Shown here in pieces: positions 31,022-39,696 of a stretch of DNA of 64,000 bases; the first letter of the stretch is position 1; every line of letters begins with the position of its first letter. The DNA lies in the NCBI RefSeq assembly GCF_023155745.1, contig NZ_JAKNUS010000012.1, positions 1 through 64,000 of the forward strand, in the 5' to 3' direction. Source of the DNA: Microbacterium kunmingense. GTDB lineage: Bacteria; Actinomycetota; Actinomycetes; Actinomycetales; Microbacteriaceae. The notes below the pieces were generated by a model. That model worked only from the letters and a program-made list of their open reading frames with translations. It made no database searches and was not told where the DNA came from. A program made the translations under genes and the position numbers.

Positions 31022-33109
31022 GTGGACCACCTCGCAACGACGCTCCCCCCGCAGAGCGACGACGCGCTTCTCACCGAGATCGCCGCGTCGCCGGCTCACC
31101 CGCGCTTCGCGCACCAGGGTGTCGCCTTCGGCTGCGACTACAACCCCGAGCAGTGGACGCCCGAGGTGTGGCGCGAAGACGTCGCCCTGATGCGCGAAGC
31201 CGGGGTCGACCTCGTCGCGATCAACGTCTTCGGCTGGTCGGCGCTGCAGGGCCCCGACGGTGCCTTCCGCTTCGACGAGCTCGACGAGGTCGTCTCGCTG
31301 CTGCACGACAACGGCATCCGCGTGAACCTCGGCACCGGCACGTCCTCCCCGCCGCCCTGGCTGACCACGCGGCATCCCGAGATCCTGCCCGTGATGGACG
31401 ACGGCACCACCCGCTACCCCGGGGGCCGCCAGGCCTGGTGCCCGAGCTCTCCGGTGTTCCGCCGGTATGCGCTCGCGCTCGTCGAGGCCGTCGCGGCGCG
31501 ATACGGATCGCACCCCGCGGTCGCCCTGTGGCACGTCTCCAACGAGCTCGGATGCCACAACGCCGAGTGCCACTGCGCCGAGTCGACCCGCGCCTTCCGC
31601 CGGTGGCTGCGCGCGAAATACCGCACGATCGACGCTCTGAACGCGGCGTGGGGCACGAGCTTCTGGAGCCAGCGGTACAGCGATTTCGACGAGATCCTCA
31701 CGCCGCTGCGCACCGTCTCGACCCGCAACCCCGGCCAGGTTCTGGACTACCGCCGCTTCTGCAGCGACGAGGTGCTCGGCCACTATCGCGCCGAGCGTGA
31801 CGTGATCCGCCGCCACAGCGGCATCCCGGTCACCACCAACTTCATGGTCACCGCCCACATCGACGCCTTGGACTACTGGACCTGGGCGCCCGAGATGGAC
31901 GTGATCGCCAACGACCACTACCTCGACTCGCGCCTGGCCGACCCGCTCGCCGAGCTCGCCTTCACCGCCGACCTCACCCGGGGGCTCGCCGGTGGCGACC
32001 CGTGGCTGCTCATGGAGCACTCCACCGGTGCGGTGAACTGGCAGCCGGTCAACCTCGCCAAGGCGCCCGGCCAGATGACCCGCGATTCGCTCTCGCACGT
32101 GGCGCGCGGCGCCGACGCCGTCTGCTACTTCCAGTGGCGCGCATCGCTGCAGGGGTCGGAGAAGTTCCACTCGGCGCTCCTCCCTCACGCCGGCACCGAC
32201 ACCGCGCTCTGGCGCGAGGTGCGCGAACTCGGCGCCCTCATCGGCCGCCTCGACGAGGTGGCGGGCACCACCGTCACCGCCGACGTCGCGATGCTCTTCA
32301 GCTGGGAATCGTGGTGGGCCGCCGACGCCGAGAACCGCCCGAACCACGCGCTCGGCTACCTGGACCAGGTGCACGCGATCTACGGCGCGCTCCGCGACCT
32401 CGGCCACACGGTCGACGTGGTCCGGCCCGGAGCCGACCTCTCGCGGTACCGTCTCGTGGTCGTCCCCGGCCTGCACCTCATCTCCGACGCCGACGCCCGC
32501 GCGCTCGACGGCGCCGCGGCCACCGGCACCCACGTGGTCGTCACCTTCTACAGCGGCATCGTCGACGAGAACGACCGGGTCCGCCCGGGCGGCCACCCCG
32601 GAGCCTGGCGCGACCTGCTCGGCATCCGCGTCGAGGAGTTCGCCCCCGTCCATCCCGGCACGACGGTCACGCTCGACACCGGCGCCACCGCGACGATGTG
32701 GACCGAGCGGATGTCGGTGACCGACGCCACAGTCGTGGCACGCTTCGCGGACGGGCCGTCGGCGGGGCTCCCGGCGATCACCCGGCGCACCGGCGGATCC
32801 GCCGGCAGCGGCGACGCGTGGTACATCGCGACGCTCCTGGACGCGCCGGCCCTGCGCGACCTGCTCGAGACCGCCGTCGCGGCGGCCGGCGCGAGCCCCG
32901 AGCCCGGCGCCGGACGCGGAGTCGAGATCATCCGTCGCCGCGGCGCCGACCGCGCCTACCGCTTCGTCATCAACACCACCGACCGACCCGTCGAGGTCGA
33001 CGCGGTCGGAGACGATCTCGTGACCCAGAGCCGCGCGACGGGGACCATCGTCGTTCCCGCCGGCGGCGTCCGTGTCATCCGTGAGCAGCCGACAGAGGAG
33101 ACGGCATGA
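31022..33109 (+). CDS. Beta-galactosidase, glycoside hydrolase family 42
   Basis: Cytoplasmic beta-galactosidase of 695 aa acting on imported galactosides or galacto-oligosaccharides. GH42 order: TIM barrel starting FGCDYNPEQWTPEVW; acid/base E175 in HVSNELGCHN; nucleophile E332 in LLMEHSTGAVNW; cysteines of the GH42 zinc cluster in CHNAECHC; trimerisation domain (VAMLFSWESWWA...) and a C-terminal beta domain. GTG 31022 is chosen because GGAGA lies 7 nt upstream and the longer frame would cross the second operator. The stop overlaps the permease start as ATGA. No signal peptide. Confidence 0.94.
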   Translation: MDHLATTLPPQSDDALLTEIAASPAHPRFAHQGVAFGCDYNPEQWTPEVWREDVALMREAGVDLVAINVFGWSALQGPDGAFRFDELDEVVSLLHDNGIRVNLGTGTSSPPPWLTTRHPEILPVMDDGTTRYPGGRQAWCPSSPVFRRYALALVEAVAARYGSHPAVALWHVSNELGCHNAECHCAESTRAFRRWLRAKYRTIDALNAAWGTSFWSQRYSDFDEILTPLRTVSTRNPGQVLDYRRFCSDEVLGHYRAERDVIRRHSGIPVTTNFMVTAHIDALDYWTWAPEMDVIANDHYLDSRLADPLAELAFTADLTRGLAGGDPWLLMEHSTGAVNWQPVNLAKAPGQMTRDSLSHVARGADAVCYFQWRASLQGSEKFHSALLPHAGTDTALWREVRELGALIGRLDEVAGTTVTADVAMLFSWESWWAADAENRPNHALGYLDQVHAIYGALRDLGHTVDVVRPGADLSRYRLVVVPGLHLISDADARALDGAAATGTHVVVTFYSGIVDENDRVRPGGHPGAWRDLLGIRVEEFAPVHPGTTVTLDTGATATMWTERMSVTDATVVARFADGPSAGLPAITRRTGGSAGSGDAWYIATLLDAPALRDLLETAVAAAGASPEPGAGRGVEIIRRRGADRAYRFVINTTDRPVEVDAVGDDLVTQSRATGTIVVPAGGVRVIREQPTEETA

Positions 33110-34053
33110 CCACTTCGCCATCCATCGCCGGCCTGGCCGGCACGGTCGCGGCGCCCGACGCGCCGGTGCAGAAGCGCAAGCGCCCGCGCGTGCAGAACCC
33201 GTGGGCGATCGTCGCCTTCGTGTCGCCGTTCGCGCTGGTCTTCACCCTCTTCTACGTCATCCCCATCGGCTACGCCGTGTGGCAGTCGCTGCTCGTCGTC
33301 GAGCGAGAGGGCACGTTCGGCGAGGCCCGCGAGGTCTTCGGCGGGTTCGCGCAGTACGCGCTGGTGTTCCAGAACGCCGAGTTCTGGTCATCCGTGGGCC
33401 GGGTGTTCCTCTTCGGGGTCGTCCAGGTGCCGGTGATGCTGGGGCTGGCGCTTCTGTTCGCCCTGCTGCTGGACTCGCCGCTGCTGAAGGGGAAGAAGTT
33501 CTTCCGCCTGGCGTTCTTCGTGCCCTACGCGGTGCCCGGCGTCATCGCCGCGATCATGTGGGGCTTCCTCTACTCCCCGAACCTGTCCCCCTTCGAGGCG
33601 GTGACCAGCCAGGTCGACTTCCTCTCCTCCGACCTGGTGCTGTGGTCGATCGCGAACGTCGTGACGTGGGTGTTCGTCGGCTACAACATGCTGATCATCT
33701 ACTCCACGCTCCTGGCGATCCCGGGCGACATCTACGAGGCCGCGCGGCTGGACGGCGCGGGGCAGGCGAGGATCGCGTGGTCGATCAAGATCCCGCTCAT
33801 CCGCCCCGCCCTCGTCCTCACCGGGGTGCTGTCGATCATCGGCACGCTGCAGCTGCTGGCCGAGCCGCAGACCTTCCGGGCGTTCAGCTCGGCGGTCACG
33901 AGCAGCTACACCCCGAACATGACGATCTACGCCACGAGCTCGATCCCGAACGTGTCGCTGGCGGCGGCGTTCTCGGTGGTCCTGGCTCTTGCGACCTTCG
34001 TCCTGTCCTTCACGTTCCTGCGCATCACCCGGCGGAAGGCGGCGGCGTCATGA
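33106..34053 (+). CDS. Sugar ABC transporter permease (MalF-like, CUT1)
   Basis: First inner-membrane subunit of the carbohydrate importer, 315 aa with six hydrophobic helices. The EAA loop that contacts the ATPase is YEAARLDGAGQARIAWSIKIPLIRP. A basic cytoplasmic N-terminus (QKRKRPRVQNP) precedes helix 1. ATGA overlap on both sides (with the galactosidase and with the second permease) indicates coupled translation. No ATPase gene lies in the cluster; CUT1 systems in actinobacteria often share an MsiK-type ATPase encoded elsewhere. Confidence 0.93.
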   Translation: MTTSPSIAGLAGTVAAPDAPVQKRKRPRVQNPWAIVAFVSPFALVFTLFYVIPIGYAVWQSLLVVEREGTFGEAREVFGGFAQYALVFQNAEFWSSVGRVFLFGVVQVPVMLGLALLFALLLDSPLLKGKKFFRLAFFVPYAVPGVIAAIMWGFLYSPNLSPFEAVTSQVDFLSSDLVLWSIANVVTWVFVGYNMLIIYSTLLAIPGDIYEAARLDGAGQARIAWSIKIPLIRPALVLTGVLSIIGTLQLLAEPQTFRAFSSAVTSSYTPNMTIYATSSIPNVSLAAAFSVVLALATFVLSFTFLRITRRKAAAS

Positions 34054-34976
34054 GCACGACGACCACGATGACGGCCGTGAACCCCACGGCGTCGCGCCGC
34101 CGGAAGAGCGGCGGACAGGATGCCACGGGGCGCGGACCCCGCGAGGGCGTCATCCCCCGCACCGCCGCCTTCATCGTCATGGGGGTCTTCACCCTCTACT
34201 TCCTGACGCCCATCTGGTGGCTGCTCATCGCCTCGACGAAGGACCGCGGCGACCTGTTCAGCACCAACCCGCTGTGGTTCGCCGACTTCCGCTTCTTCGA
34301 GAACGTCGGTGCCCTCGTCGCCTACCGCGACGGGGTGTACCTCCGGTGGCTGCTGAACAGCCTGCTGTACGCCGGTGTCGGTGCCGTCGTGGCGACCCTC
34401 CTGGCGTCGATGTGCGGATACGCGCTGGCGAAGTACCGGTTCCCGGGCCGCGAAACGCTCTTCAACGTCGTGCTCGGCGGTGTGCTCGTGCCCGCGACCG
34501 CACTCGCGCTGCCGCTCTTCCTGCTCTTCAGCCAGGTGCAGCTGACCAACACCTTCTGGGCGGTGTTCCTCCCGAGCATCGTCAGCCCGTTCGGTGTCTA
34601 TCTGAGCCGCGTCTTCGCCGAGGCATCCGTCCCCGATGAGCTGCTCGAGGCGAGTCGCCTCGACGGCGCCGGGGAGATCCGGACCTTCTTCACGGTGTCG
34701 ATCCGGCTGATGTTCCCGGCGCTCGTGACGGTGTTCCTCTTCCAGTTCGTCTCCATCTGGAACAACTTCTTCCTCCCGCTGATCATGCTGCGCAGCGAAG
34801 AGCTGTTCCCGGTCACCTACGGGCTCTACGCCTGGAACTCCACGATCAACCAGTTCCCGGAGCTGCGCACCTTCGTGCTCGTCGGCTCGCTGCTGTCGAT
34901 CGTCCCCCTGATCATCACGTTCCTGCTGCTTCAGCGGTATTGGCGTACGGGCCTCGGCACCGGCGCGCTGAAGTGA
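34050..34976 (+). CDS. Sugar ABC transporter permease (MalG-like, CUT1)
   Basis: Second membrane subunit of the importer, 308 aa, six helices. The EAA loop is LLEASRLDGAGEIRTFFTVSIRLMFP. ATG 34050 overlaps the first permease stop as ATGA; a much longer open frame upstream reads through the first permease in the wrong frame. The short N-terminus before helix 1 is basic. It is followed after 53 nt by the binding-protein gene, with a small CCCGGG-rich stem-loop in the gap that may adjust expression of the binding protein. Confidence 0.93.
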   Translation: MSTTTTMTAVNPTASRRRKSGGQDATGRGPREGVIPRTAAFIVMGVFTLYFLTPIWWLLIASTKDRGDLFSTNPLWFADFRFFENVGALVAYRDGVYLRWLLNSLLYAGVGAVVATLLASMCGYALAKYRFPGRETLFNVVLGGVLVPATALALPLFLLFSQVQLTNTFWAVFLPSIVSPFGVYLSRVFAEASVPDELLEASRLDGAGEIRTFFTVSIRLMFPALVTVFLFQFVSIWNNFFLPLIMLRSEELFPVTYGLYAWNSTINQFPELRTFVLVGSLLSIVPLIITFLLLQRYWRTGLGTGALK

Positions 34977-35029
34977 CACCCCCCAGCCCGGGCAGCAACC
35001 CGGGCACCCACCACCGAGAGAAGGAAACA

Positions 35030-36361
35030 ATGCGTTCAACGAAACGAGCGGCCGCCGCAGCCCTGCTCACCGTGTCCGCGCTCGCCGTCGCCGGCTGTGC
35101 GGCCGGCGGAGGCTCGAGCAGTGGAGGCGACGCCGCCTCCTGCGAGCCGGCCGGCGAGGATGTCACCCTCACGTTCACCTCGTGGATCCCGGGCATCGAG
35201 GATGCCGTCGCGATGTGGAACGAGGAGAACCCCGACATCCAGGTCGAGGTGCAGACGGGCCCGTCGGGCAACGCCGGCACATACCAGAACTTCTTCAACC
35301 AGCTCGAGGCGGGCAACGCTCCCGACCTCGGTCAGATCGAGTACGACGCGCTGCCGAACTTCCGCGTGCAGGACGGTCTTGTCGACCTCGGCGCGTGCGA
35401 GGACGTGCTCGCCGCCGAGGACCAGTTCCTCGACTGGACCTGGGGCCAGGTCACGCTCGGCACCGAGGACGAGGTGTACGGCATCCCCCAGGACCAGGGC
35501 CCGATGGCGCTGTTCTACCGCAGCGACCTGTTCGAGCAGAACGGCATCGAGGTTCCGACCACGTGGGAGGAGTACCGCGAGGCTGCGGTGAAGGTGCGCG
35601 AGGCCGGTGGCTACATCACCAACTTCTCCGACAGCGACATCAACCAGTTCGCCGGCTTCGTCTGGCAGGCCGGCGGTCAGTGGTTCGAGAACGACGGTGA
35701 CGCCTGGACGGTGAACCTCACCGGCGAGGAGTCGACGACGGTCGCCGACTACTGGCAGGACCTCATCGAGAACGACCTGGTCTCGACCTACCCGGCCTGG
35801 ACCGACGAGTGGAACAACGCCTACAACTCGGGCGAGGTCTGGACCTGGAACTCGGCCGTGTGGGGCGCGAACTCGATCCTTTCGGGTGCCCCCGACACCT
35901 CGGGCAACTGGTCGGTGGCCCTGGCCCCGCAGTGGAACGCCGGTGAGGAGAAGGCCGGCAACTGGGGCGGATCGTCCATCGCCGTCTTCAACGGCACCGA
36001 GCACCTGTACGAGGCGGCGAAGTTCGCGCTGTGGCTGAACACCTCGGAAGAGGCGCTCACCTCGCTCAACGAGACCGCTCAGATCTACCCCGCCACCACC
36101 GCCGGCCTCGAGCTGCCGGTGCTGAAGGAGGGCGTGGAGTTCTACGGTGGCCAGCCGATCTACGACGTCTTCGCCGAGGCCGCGACCCAGGTCGACCCCA
36201 ACTTCACCTGGGGCCCGACCATGACGCAGACCTACGGTGACGTCTCCGACGGCTTCAAGGCCGCCGCGCAGGGCAACGGCACGCTGCTCGAGGCGCTCGA
36301 GGAGGGCCAGGCGGCCACGATCTCGACGCTCGAGGCGCAGTCGATCCCCGTCGCCGAGTAA
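35030..36361 (+). CDS. Sugar ABC transporter substrate-binding lipoprotein
   Basis: Extracytoplasmic sugar receptor, 443 aa, anchored by lipid at Cys23 (lipobox AVAGC after a basic, hydrophobic signal peptide). The mature protein has the cluster B/CUT1 fold pattern: VTLTFTSWIPGIEDAVAMWNEENPDIQVEV, GNAPDLGQIEYDALPNF, YGIPQDQGPMALFYRSDLFEQNGI. Many Trp residues suit sugar stacking. ATG 35030 follows GAGAGAAGGA. It is the last gene of the galactoside operon; a strong hairpin follows at 36374-36401. The exact sugar is inferred from the GH42 gene. Confidence 0.93.
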   Translation: MRSTKRAAAAALLTVSALAVAGCAAGGGSSSGGDAASCEPAGEDVTLTFTSWIPGIEDAVAMWNEENPDIQVEVQTGPSGNAGTYQNFFNQLEAGNAPDLGQIEYDALPNFRVQDGLVDLGACEDVLAAEDQFLDWTWGQVTLGTEDEVYGIPQDQGPMALFYRSDLFEQNGIEVPTTWEEYREAAVKVREAGGYITNFSDSDINQFAGFVWQAGGQWFENDGDAWTVNLTGEESTTVADYWQDLIENDLVSTYPAWTDEWNNAYNSGEVWTWNSAVWGANSILSGAPDTSGNWSVALAPQWNAGEEKAGNWGGSSIAVFNGTEHLYEAAKFALWLNTSEEALTSLNETAQIYPATTAGLELPVLKEGVEFYGGQPIYDVFAEAATQVDPNFTWGPTMTQTYGDVSDGFKAAAQGNGTLLEALEEGQAATISTLEAQSIPVAE

Positions 36362-36373
36362 CCCACTGCACGA

Positions 36374-36401
36374 CCCCGGCGCGGCCCGATCCGCGCCGGG
36401 G
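36374..36401 (+). terminator. Terminator hairpin of the galactoside operon
   Basis: CCCCGGCGCGG (36374-36384) and CCGCGCCGGGG (36391-36401) form a perfect 11-bp stem with a six-base loop, 13 bases after the binding-protein stop. There is no U-run, as is common in actinobacterial terminators. Confidence 0.75.
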
Positions 36402-36435
36402 GCCGCGGCCCCTCTCGCCGGGGGCCGCGGCCCGA

Positions 36436-36508
36436 CGAGCCCACCCTTTCCCGCGTGTCGCCCGTCCTCTCGCGAGGACGCCGCGGCGGGCGGGATCGGG
36501 TGGGCTCG
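36436..36508. terminator. Second, nested hairpin downstream of the galactoside operon
   Basis: CGAGCCCACCC (36436-36446) pairs perfectly with GGGTGGGCTCG (36498-36508), and the enclosed sequence holds a smaller GTCCTC-TCGC-GAGGAC hairpin (36464-36479). A TTTG follows the right arm. It may be a back-up terminator or a separate intergenic element. Confidence 0.45.
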
Positions 36509-36536
36509 TTTGCGTCGGCGCGTTCGTTGCGTCGAA

Positions 36537-37126
36537 GTGGCGCAGATGGTGACCTTGGCCGGGTGAGGGTCGCCATCTGCGTCACCTTCGTCTCGAGCTC
36601 CGCCGCGAAAGTGGCGCAGATGGTGGGCTTGGCCGGGTGAAGGTCGCCATCTGCGCCACCTTCGTCGCCTGGGTCACCTGCGTCGCTGCCGGATGCCGCG
36701 GAGCGGCGAGGTGGCGAAGATGGTCGCGCATGCGACCTGTCGGCGACCATTCGTGCCACGTCGACCCGCGCGGGTTGATCGAGGTGGCGGAATTGGTCGG
36801 GTTTGGTGGCCTCGGGCGACCATCTGTGCCACCCCGATCCGCGCCCGGTGATCGACGTGGCGGAATTGGTCGGGTCTGGCGGCGACGGGTGACCATTCGT
36901 GCCACTTCGATCCGCGCCGGTTGATCGAGGTGGTGGAAGTGGTCGGGTTTGGCGGCCTCGGGCGACCATCTGTGCCACCCCGATCCGCGCCCGGTGATCG
37001 AGGTGGCGGAATTGGTCGGGTCTGGCGGCGACGGGCGACCATTCGTGCCACCCCGATCCGCCCCGTTGATCGAGGCGGCGCTTTCGGTGGGGGTCGGCGT
37101 CGGCGGCGACGGGCGACCATCCGACC
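36537..37126. repeat. Array of 49-bp inverted-repeat units with exact 73-bp period
   Basis: Unit starts are at 36537, 36611, 36711, 36784, 36857, 36930, 37003 and (degenerate) 37076; from the third on the spacing is exactly 73 bp. Each unit has arms of the type GTGGCGNANNTGGTC and GACCANNNGTGCCAC around a 17-19-nt middle, joined by linkers such as CCGATCCGCGCC...TGATCGAG. Units starting 36784 and 36930 resemble each other, as do 36857 and 37003, giving a 146-bp higher-order period. No credible gene is present in 36362-37204; open frames through the array are artefacts of GC content. Confidence 0.88.
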
Positions 37127-37204
37127 GACGAAGCCGACCACACGGCACCCGCCCGCCCGCGCAACCCCCGCACGACGGTGCCCGCGGGCGGGCAGAATGA
37201 CCGC

Positions 37205-37981
37205 ATGAGGCTCGTTCGCGCAGGACTGTACCTGGTGCAGGCGATCGTCGTCGGCGTCGTGATCACGGTGACCGCCATGCCGGCCACCGGTGAAGTCACC
37301 GCCCGCCTGGGGGGAGCGGATGTCGCGATCGCGACCGTCCACGCCGGGTGGGCCGCGGTGGTGCTCCTCGCCCTCGGCGGGCTCGTCGACGTCGCCGTCG
37401 CGCGCATCGACCCGCTCGCCACACGCGCGCGCCTGGTCACCTGGATCGGGTGGTCGCAACTGTCGGGCGTCGCGGTCTTCCTCATCGCGCAGCTGAACGG
37501 CATCACCGAACTGACCACCCTCGTCGCGCTCTACGCCCTGACCGCCGGCGCTGTCATGATGCTCGCCCTCGACGGCGCTCTCGTCGCCCCGCGCATGGCC
37601 GGTCCCGACCTCGAGCCCGCCCCCGCCCACACACCCGCCTCCACTCACACACCCGCCCCCACCCCCGCCCCTACATCCGCCCACGCCTCCGACGCCCCGA
37701 CGGCGCCCCGCGGCATCCGGGGTCTTCGGCGCCCCGCGGCGCTGGCGGCCGTCATCGGCATCGTGCCCTGGGGGCTCATCGCATTCGCGCAGATCGGCGG
37801 CGGCATCGTCGGCGACCCGGTCGGAGTCTGGACGCGGGTCGTGACCCTCGTCGTGCTGGCGCTGTCGATCGCGGTGTCGTTCCGCGGCTGGTTCCGACCA
37901 GCCGACGCGGACGCCCCCGGCATCCTGCCTCTCCTCGCGACGAGCGCGCTCGCGTGGGGCGTGGTCGCCGCGCTCGGCTAG
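37205..37981 (+). CDS. Heliorhodopsin-like membrane protein lacking the retinal lysine
   Basis: Seven-helix-type membrane protein, 258 aa, with the heliorhodopsin pattern. The helix-3 block TWIGWSQLSGVAVFLIAQLNG aligns with the family RWVEYSxSSSVMIVLIAQxxG; IGIVPWGLIA (P188-W189) matches IAGIVPW; and LLATSALAWGVVA near the C-terminus matches LVAKSALAWQxF. In this alignment the Schiff-base lysine is T246 and the counterion glutamate is G82, so covalent retinal binding looks impossible. A Pro/Ala/Thr/His-rich insertion (about 139-172) lengthens the central loop. ATG 37205 was chosen because CAGAAT is 6 nt upstream; an in-frame start at 37178 is less likely. Its stop overlaps that of the convergent aldehyde dehydrogenase gene. 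It could instead be an unrelated seven-helix protein, but three motif matches argue against that. Confidence 0.68.
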   Translation: MRLVRAGLYLVQAIVVGVVITVTAMPATGEVTARLGGADVAIATVHAGWAAVVLLALGGLVDVAVARIDPLATRARLVTWIGWSQLSGVAVFLIAQLNGITELTTLVALYALTAGAVMMLALDGALVAPRMAGPDLEPAPAHTPASTHTPAPTPAPTSAHASDAPTAPRGIRGLRRPAALAAVIGIVPWGLIAFAQIGGGIVGDPVGVWTRVVTLVVLALSIAVSFRGWFRPADADAPGILPLLATSALAWGVVAALG

Positions 37982-39684
37982 GCCCGGAACGCCCGCAGAA
38001 GCGTCACCGCGAGCGCGGGCCACCGCCGGTGCATCCGGAACCGCGTGAACCCTTCGCTCACCGTCGCCCCCGTGCGCGACGACACGAACCACGGCGGCTT
38101 CGGCAGAACCGAGAACCGGCCACCCCGCACGAGCGCGGTGAGAGACCGGGGGAAGGGCCGGAAGGGCCCCCGGGCGACCGAGCGCTCGACATCATCGAGC
38201 AGGAGCGCGTTGTGCACGATGCCGATGCCGCTTCCGACGTCCTGGAGGGTGCTGCCGGGGAACGCGCTCCAGGTGAGGGTCGGGGTGAGGAAGACGAACG
38301 CCGTCCACGCGTTGATCGCGATCGCGCCGTAGCGCAGGTCGGCGATGGCCCGTTCGAAGCCGTCGCCGAGGGCCGCCTCGGTCGCGGGATCGATGAGGAT
38401 GTTGGCGCCGAGCGTTCCGGTCAGTCGCTCGTTCGCGTGGGCGACCGCGGCGTCGAGGAAGTCCTGACCGAGACCCGGGAGCGTCATCACACCGAGGACG
38501 GGTGCGAAGTACTCCGTCTCCTCGATCGGACCGGGAACCGCACCCGCCTCGGTCTCGACGAGCAGCCGGGTGCGGTCGCCGCACCACATCGCGTCGGGAT
38601 AGGCCGCCGCGGCGGCATCCATCCGTTCCGAACTCCCCGGATACCAGGGCATCCGCGCGGTCGCCTCGTCGTACGCGCGGCGGAGCGCCGCGAGGAACTG
38701 CGCGCGCTGGGGCCAGTCGCGACTGAGGAGCACCACCTGACCGGCGATGCAGTTGTGTCCGGCGTTCTGCAGCCGCATGGTCGCGATGTGCTCGGCCTGA
38801 TACCGGATGTCGGCAGCCGACCATTCGCCGGGCACCACGATGATCGGCGAGACCCCGCCGAGCTCGGCGGTGATGGGCTTCTTCAGCGCCGGGCGGTTCT
38901 CGCGGCGACGGCGACGGGCCTGCGGTCCGTCGCCCCAGACGATCCGCTCGAAGGTCGATGCCGACCCGGTGATGTGCACGTGGTCGATCCCGGGGTGCGC
39001 GGTGAGGGCGGCCCCCACGTCGGGGCCGCCGGCGATGACGCGCAGGAAACCCGGTTCGATCAGCGGCGCGAGCGCGCGCGTGAAGATCGGCAGCAGCGTC
39101 TCCTGCGTGGGGTTGAGCTTGAGCATCGCCACCCTGTTGTGCGCGAAGAGCTCGTACAGCACGTCGGCGACAGGGATCGAGGTGACGTTGCCGGCGCCGA
39201 GCACGAGCCCCACCCCGCCCGGGGTGCCGGGGGAGCGCTGCGCGAGGCCCGCTCCCGCCCGAGCCTCGGACTCGGTGACCCCGGGTTTCAGCCACACCTC
39301 GCCGGTGAAGCCCGACAGCAGCAGGGCGTCGATCGCGCGGAGCGGGAAGGCGGCCACCCGCACCCGATCACCGGGCGCGGGGGTGATCCGCACCCCGTCG
39401 AGCGGGTTGATCCCCCGCGCGAGCCGGCGGAGCGTCGCGGCCAGGGCGTCGACGAGCTCGATCGCGCCGTACGGGCCCGAGAGCCACTCCTCGCCGCGGA
39501 GGGGATGGCGGGCATCGAGACCCTTCGACCGCGCCGCGGCGGCGGCCCACTCGGGCGCCGCGTCGCTGATGCTCGCGTGCAGCCGATCGAGAAGGCGAGC
39601 CCGCTGCGAGAGGGTCAGCGCGACCCAAGCCCGTGATCCGTCGCGCAGGTCGTCGAGGGCGACGTCGATGTCAGGTGCCGGCAC
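37978..39684 (-). CDS. Aldehyde dehydrogenase family protein
   Basis: NAD(P)-dependent aldehyde dehydrogenase-like protein of 568 aa, somewhat longer than the typical 480-500. Seen: KLNPTQETLLPIF (cofactor lysine region), HITGSASTFERIV, the ITAELGGVSPIIV glutamate block, the nucleophile in GHNCIAGQVVLL, and EETEYFAPVLGV. The C-terminal 60 residues extend beyond the catalytic domain. GTG 39684 lies 6 nt after TAGGCT (complement of 39691-39696), a leaderless promoter whose first bases are the kynU stop codon. Substrate unknown. Confidence 0.87.
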   Translation of the reverse strand: MPAPDIDVALDDLRDGSRAWVALTLSQRARLLDRLHASISDAAPEWAAAAARSKGLDARHPLRGEEWLSGPYGAIELVDALAATLRRLARGINPLDGVRITPAPGDRVRVAAFPLRAIDALLLSGFTGEVWLKPGVTESEARAGAGLAQRSPGTPGGVGLVLGAGNVTSIPVADVLYELFAHNRVAMLKLNPTQETLLPIFTRALAPLIEPGFLRVIAGGPDVGAALTAHPGIDHVHITGSASTFERIVWGDGPQARRRRRENRPALKKPITAELGGVSPIIVVPGEWSAADIRYQAEHIATMRLQNAGHNCIAGQVVLLSRDWPQRAQFLAALRRAYDEATARMPWYPGSSERMDAAAAAYPDAMWCGDRTRLLVETEAGAVPGPIEETEYFAPVLGVMTLPGLGQDFLDAAVAHANERLTGTLGANILIDPATEAALGDGFERAIADLRYGAIAINAWTAFVFLTPTLTWSAFPGSTLQDVGSGIGIVHNALLLDDVERSVARGPFRPFPRSLTALVRGGRFSVLPKPPWFVSSRTGATVSEGFTRFRMHRRWPALAVTLLRAFRA

Positions 39685-39690
39685 GCGCCC

Positions 39691-39696
39691 AGCCTA
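39691..39696 (-). promoter_or_regulatory. Leaderless -10 box built on the kynU stop codon
   Basis: TAGGCT on the minus strand starts with the TAG stop of kynU and is 6 nt from the GTG start of the aldehyde dehydrogenase gene. The same arrangement is seen at the ftsH/folE junction. Confidence 0.55.

Noticed and set aside
30860..33121. N-terminal extension of the LacI frame across the beta-galactosidase gene
   Set aside because: The added residues are antisense to GH42 coding sequence, and a good start with a -10 box exists at 30859.
36537..37126. CRISPR array
   Set aside because: Units repeat throughout including their middles and linkers, there are no unique spacers, and no cas genes are nearby.
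36232..38092. Repetitive Pro/Ser/Thr/Gly-rich open frames through the 73-bp array
   Set aside because: The 73-bp period is not a multiple of three, frames change between units, and both strands and several frames are open; best explained as non-coding repeats.
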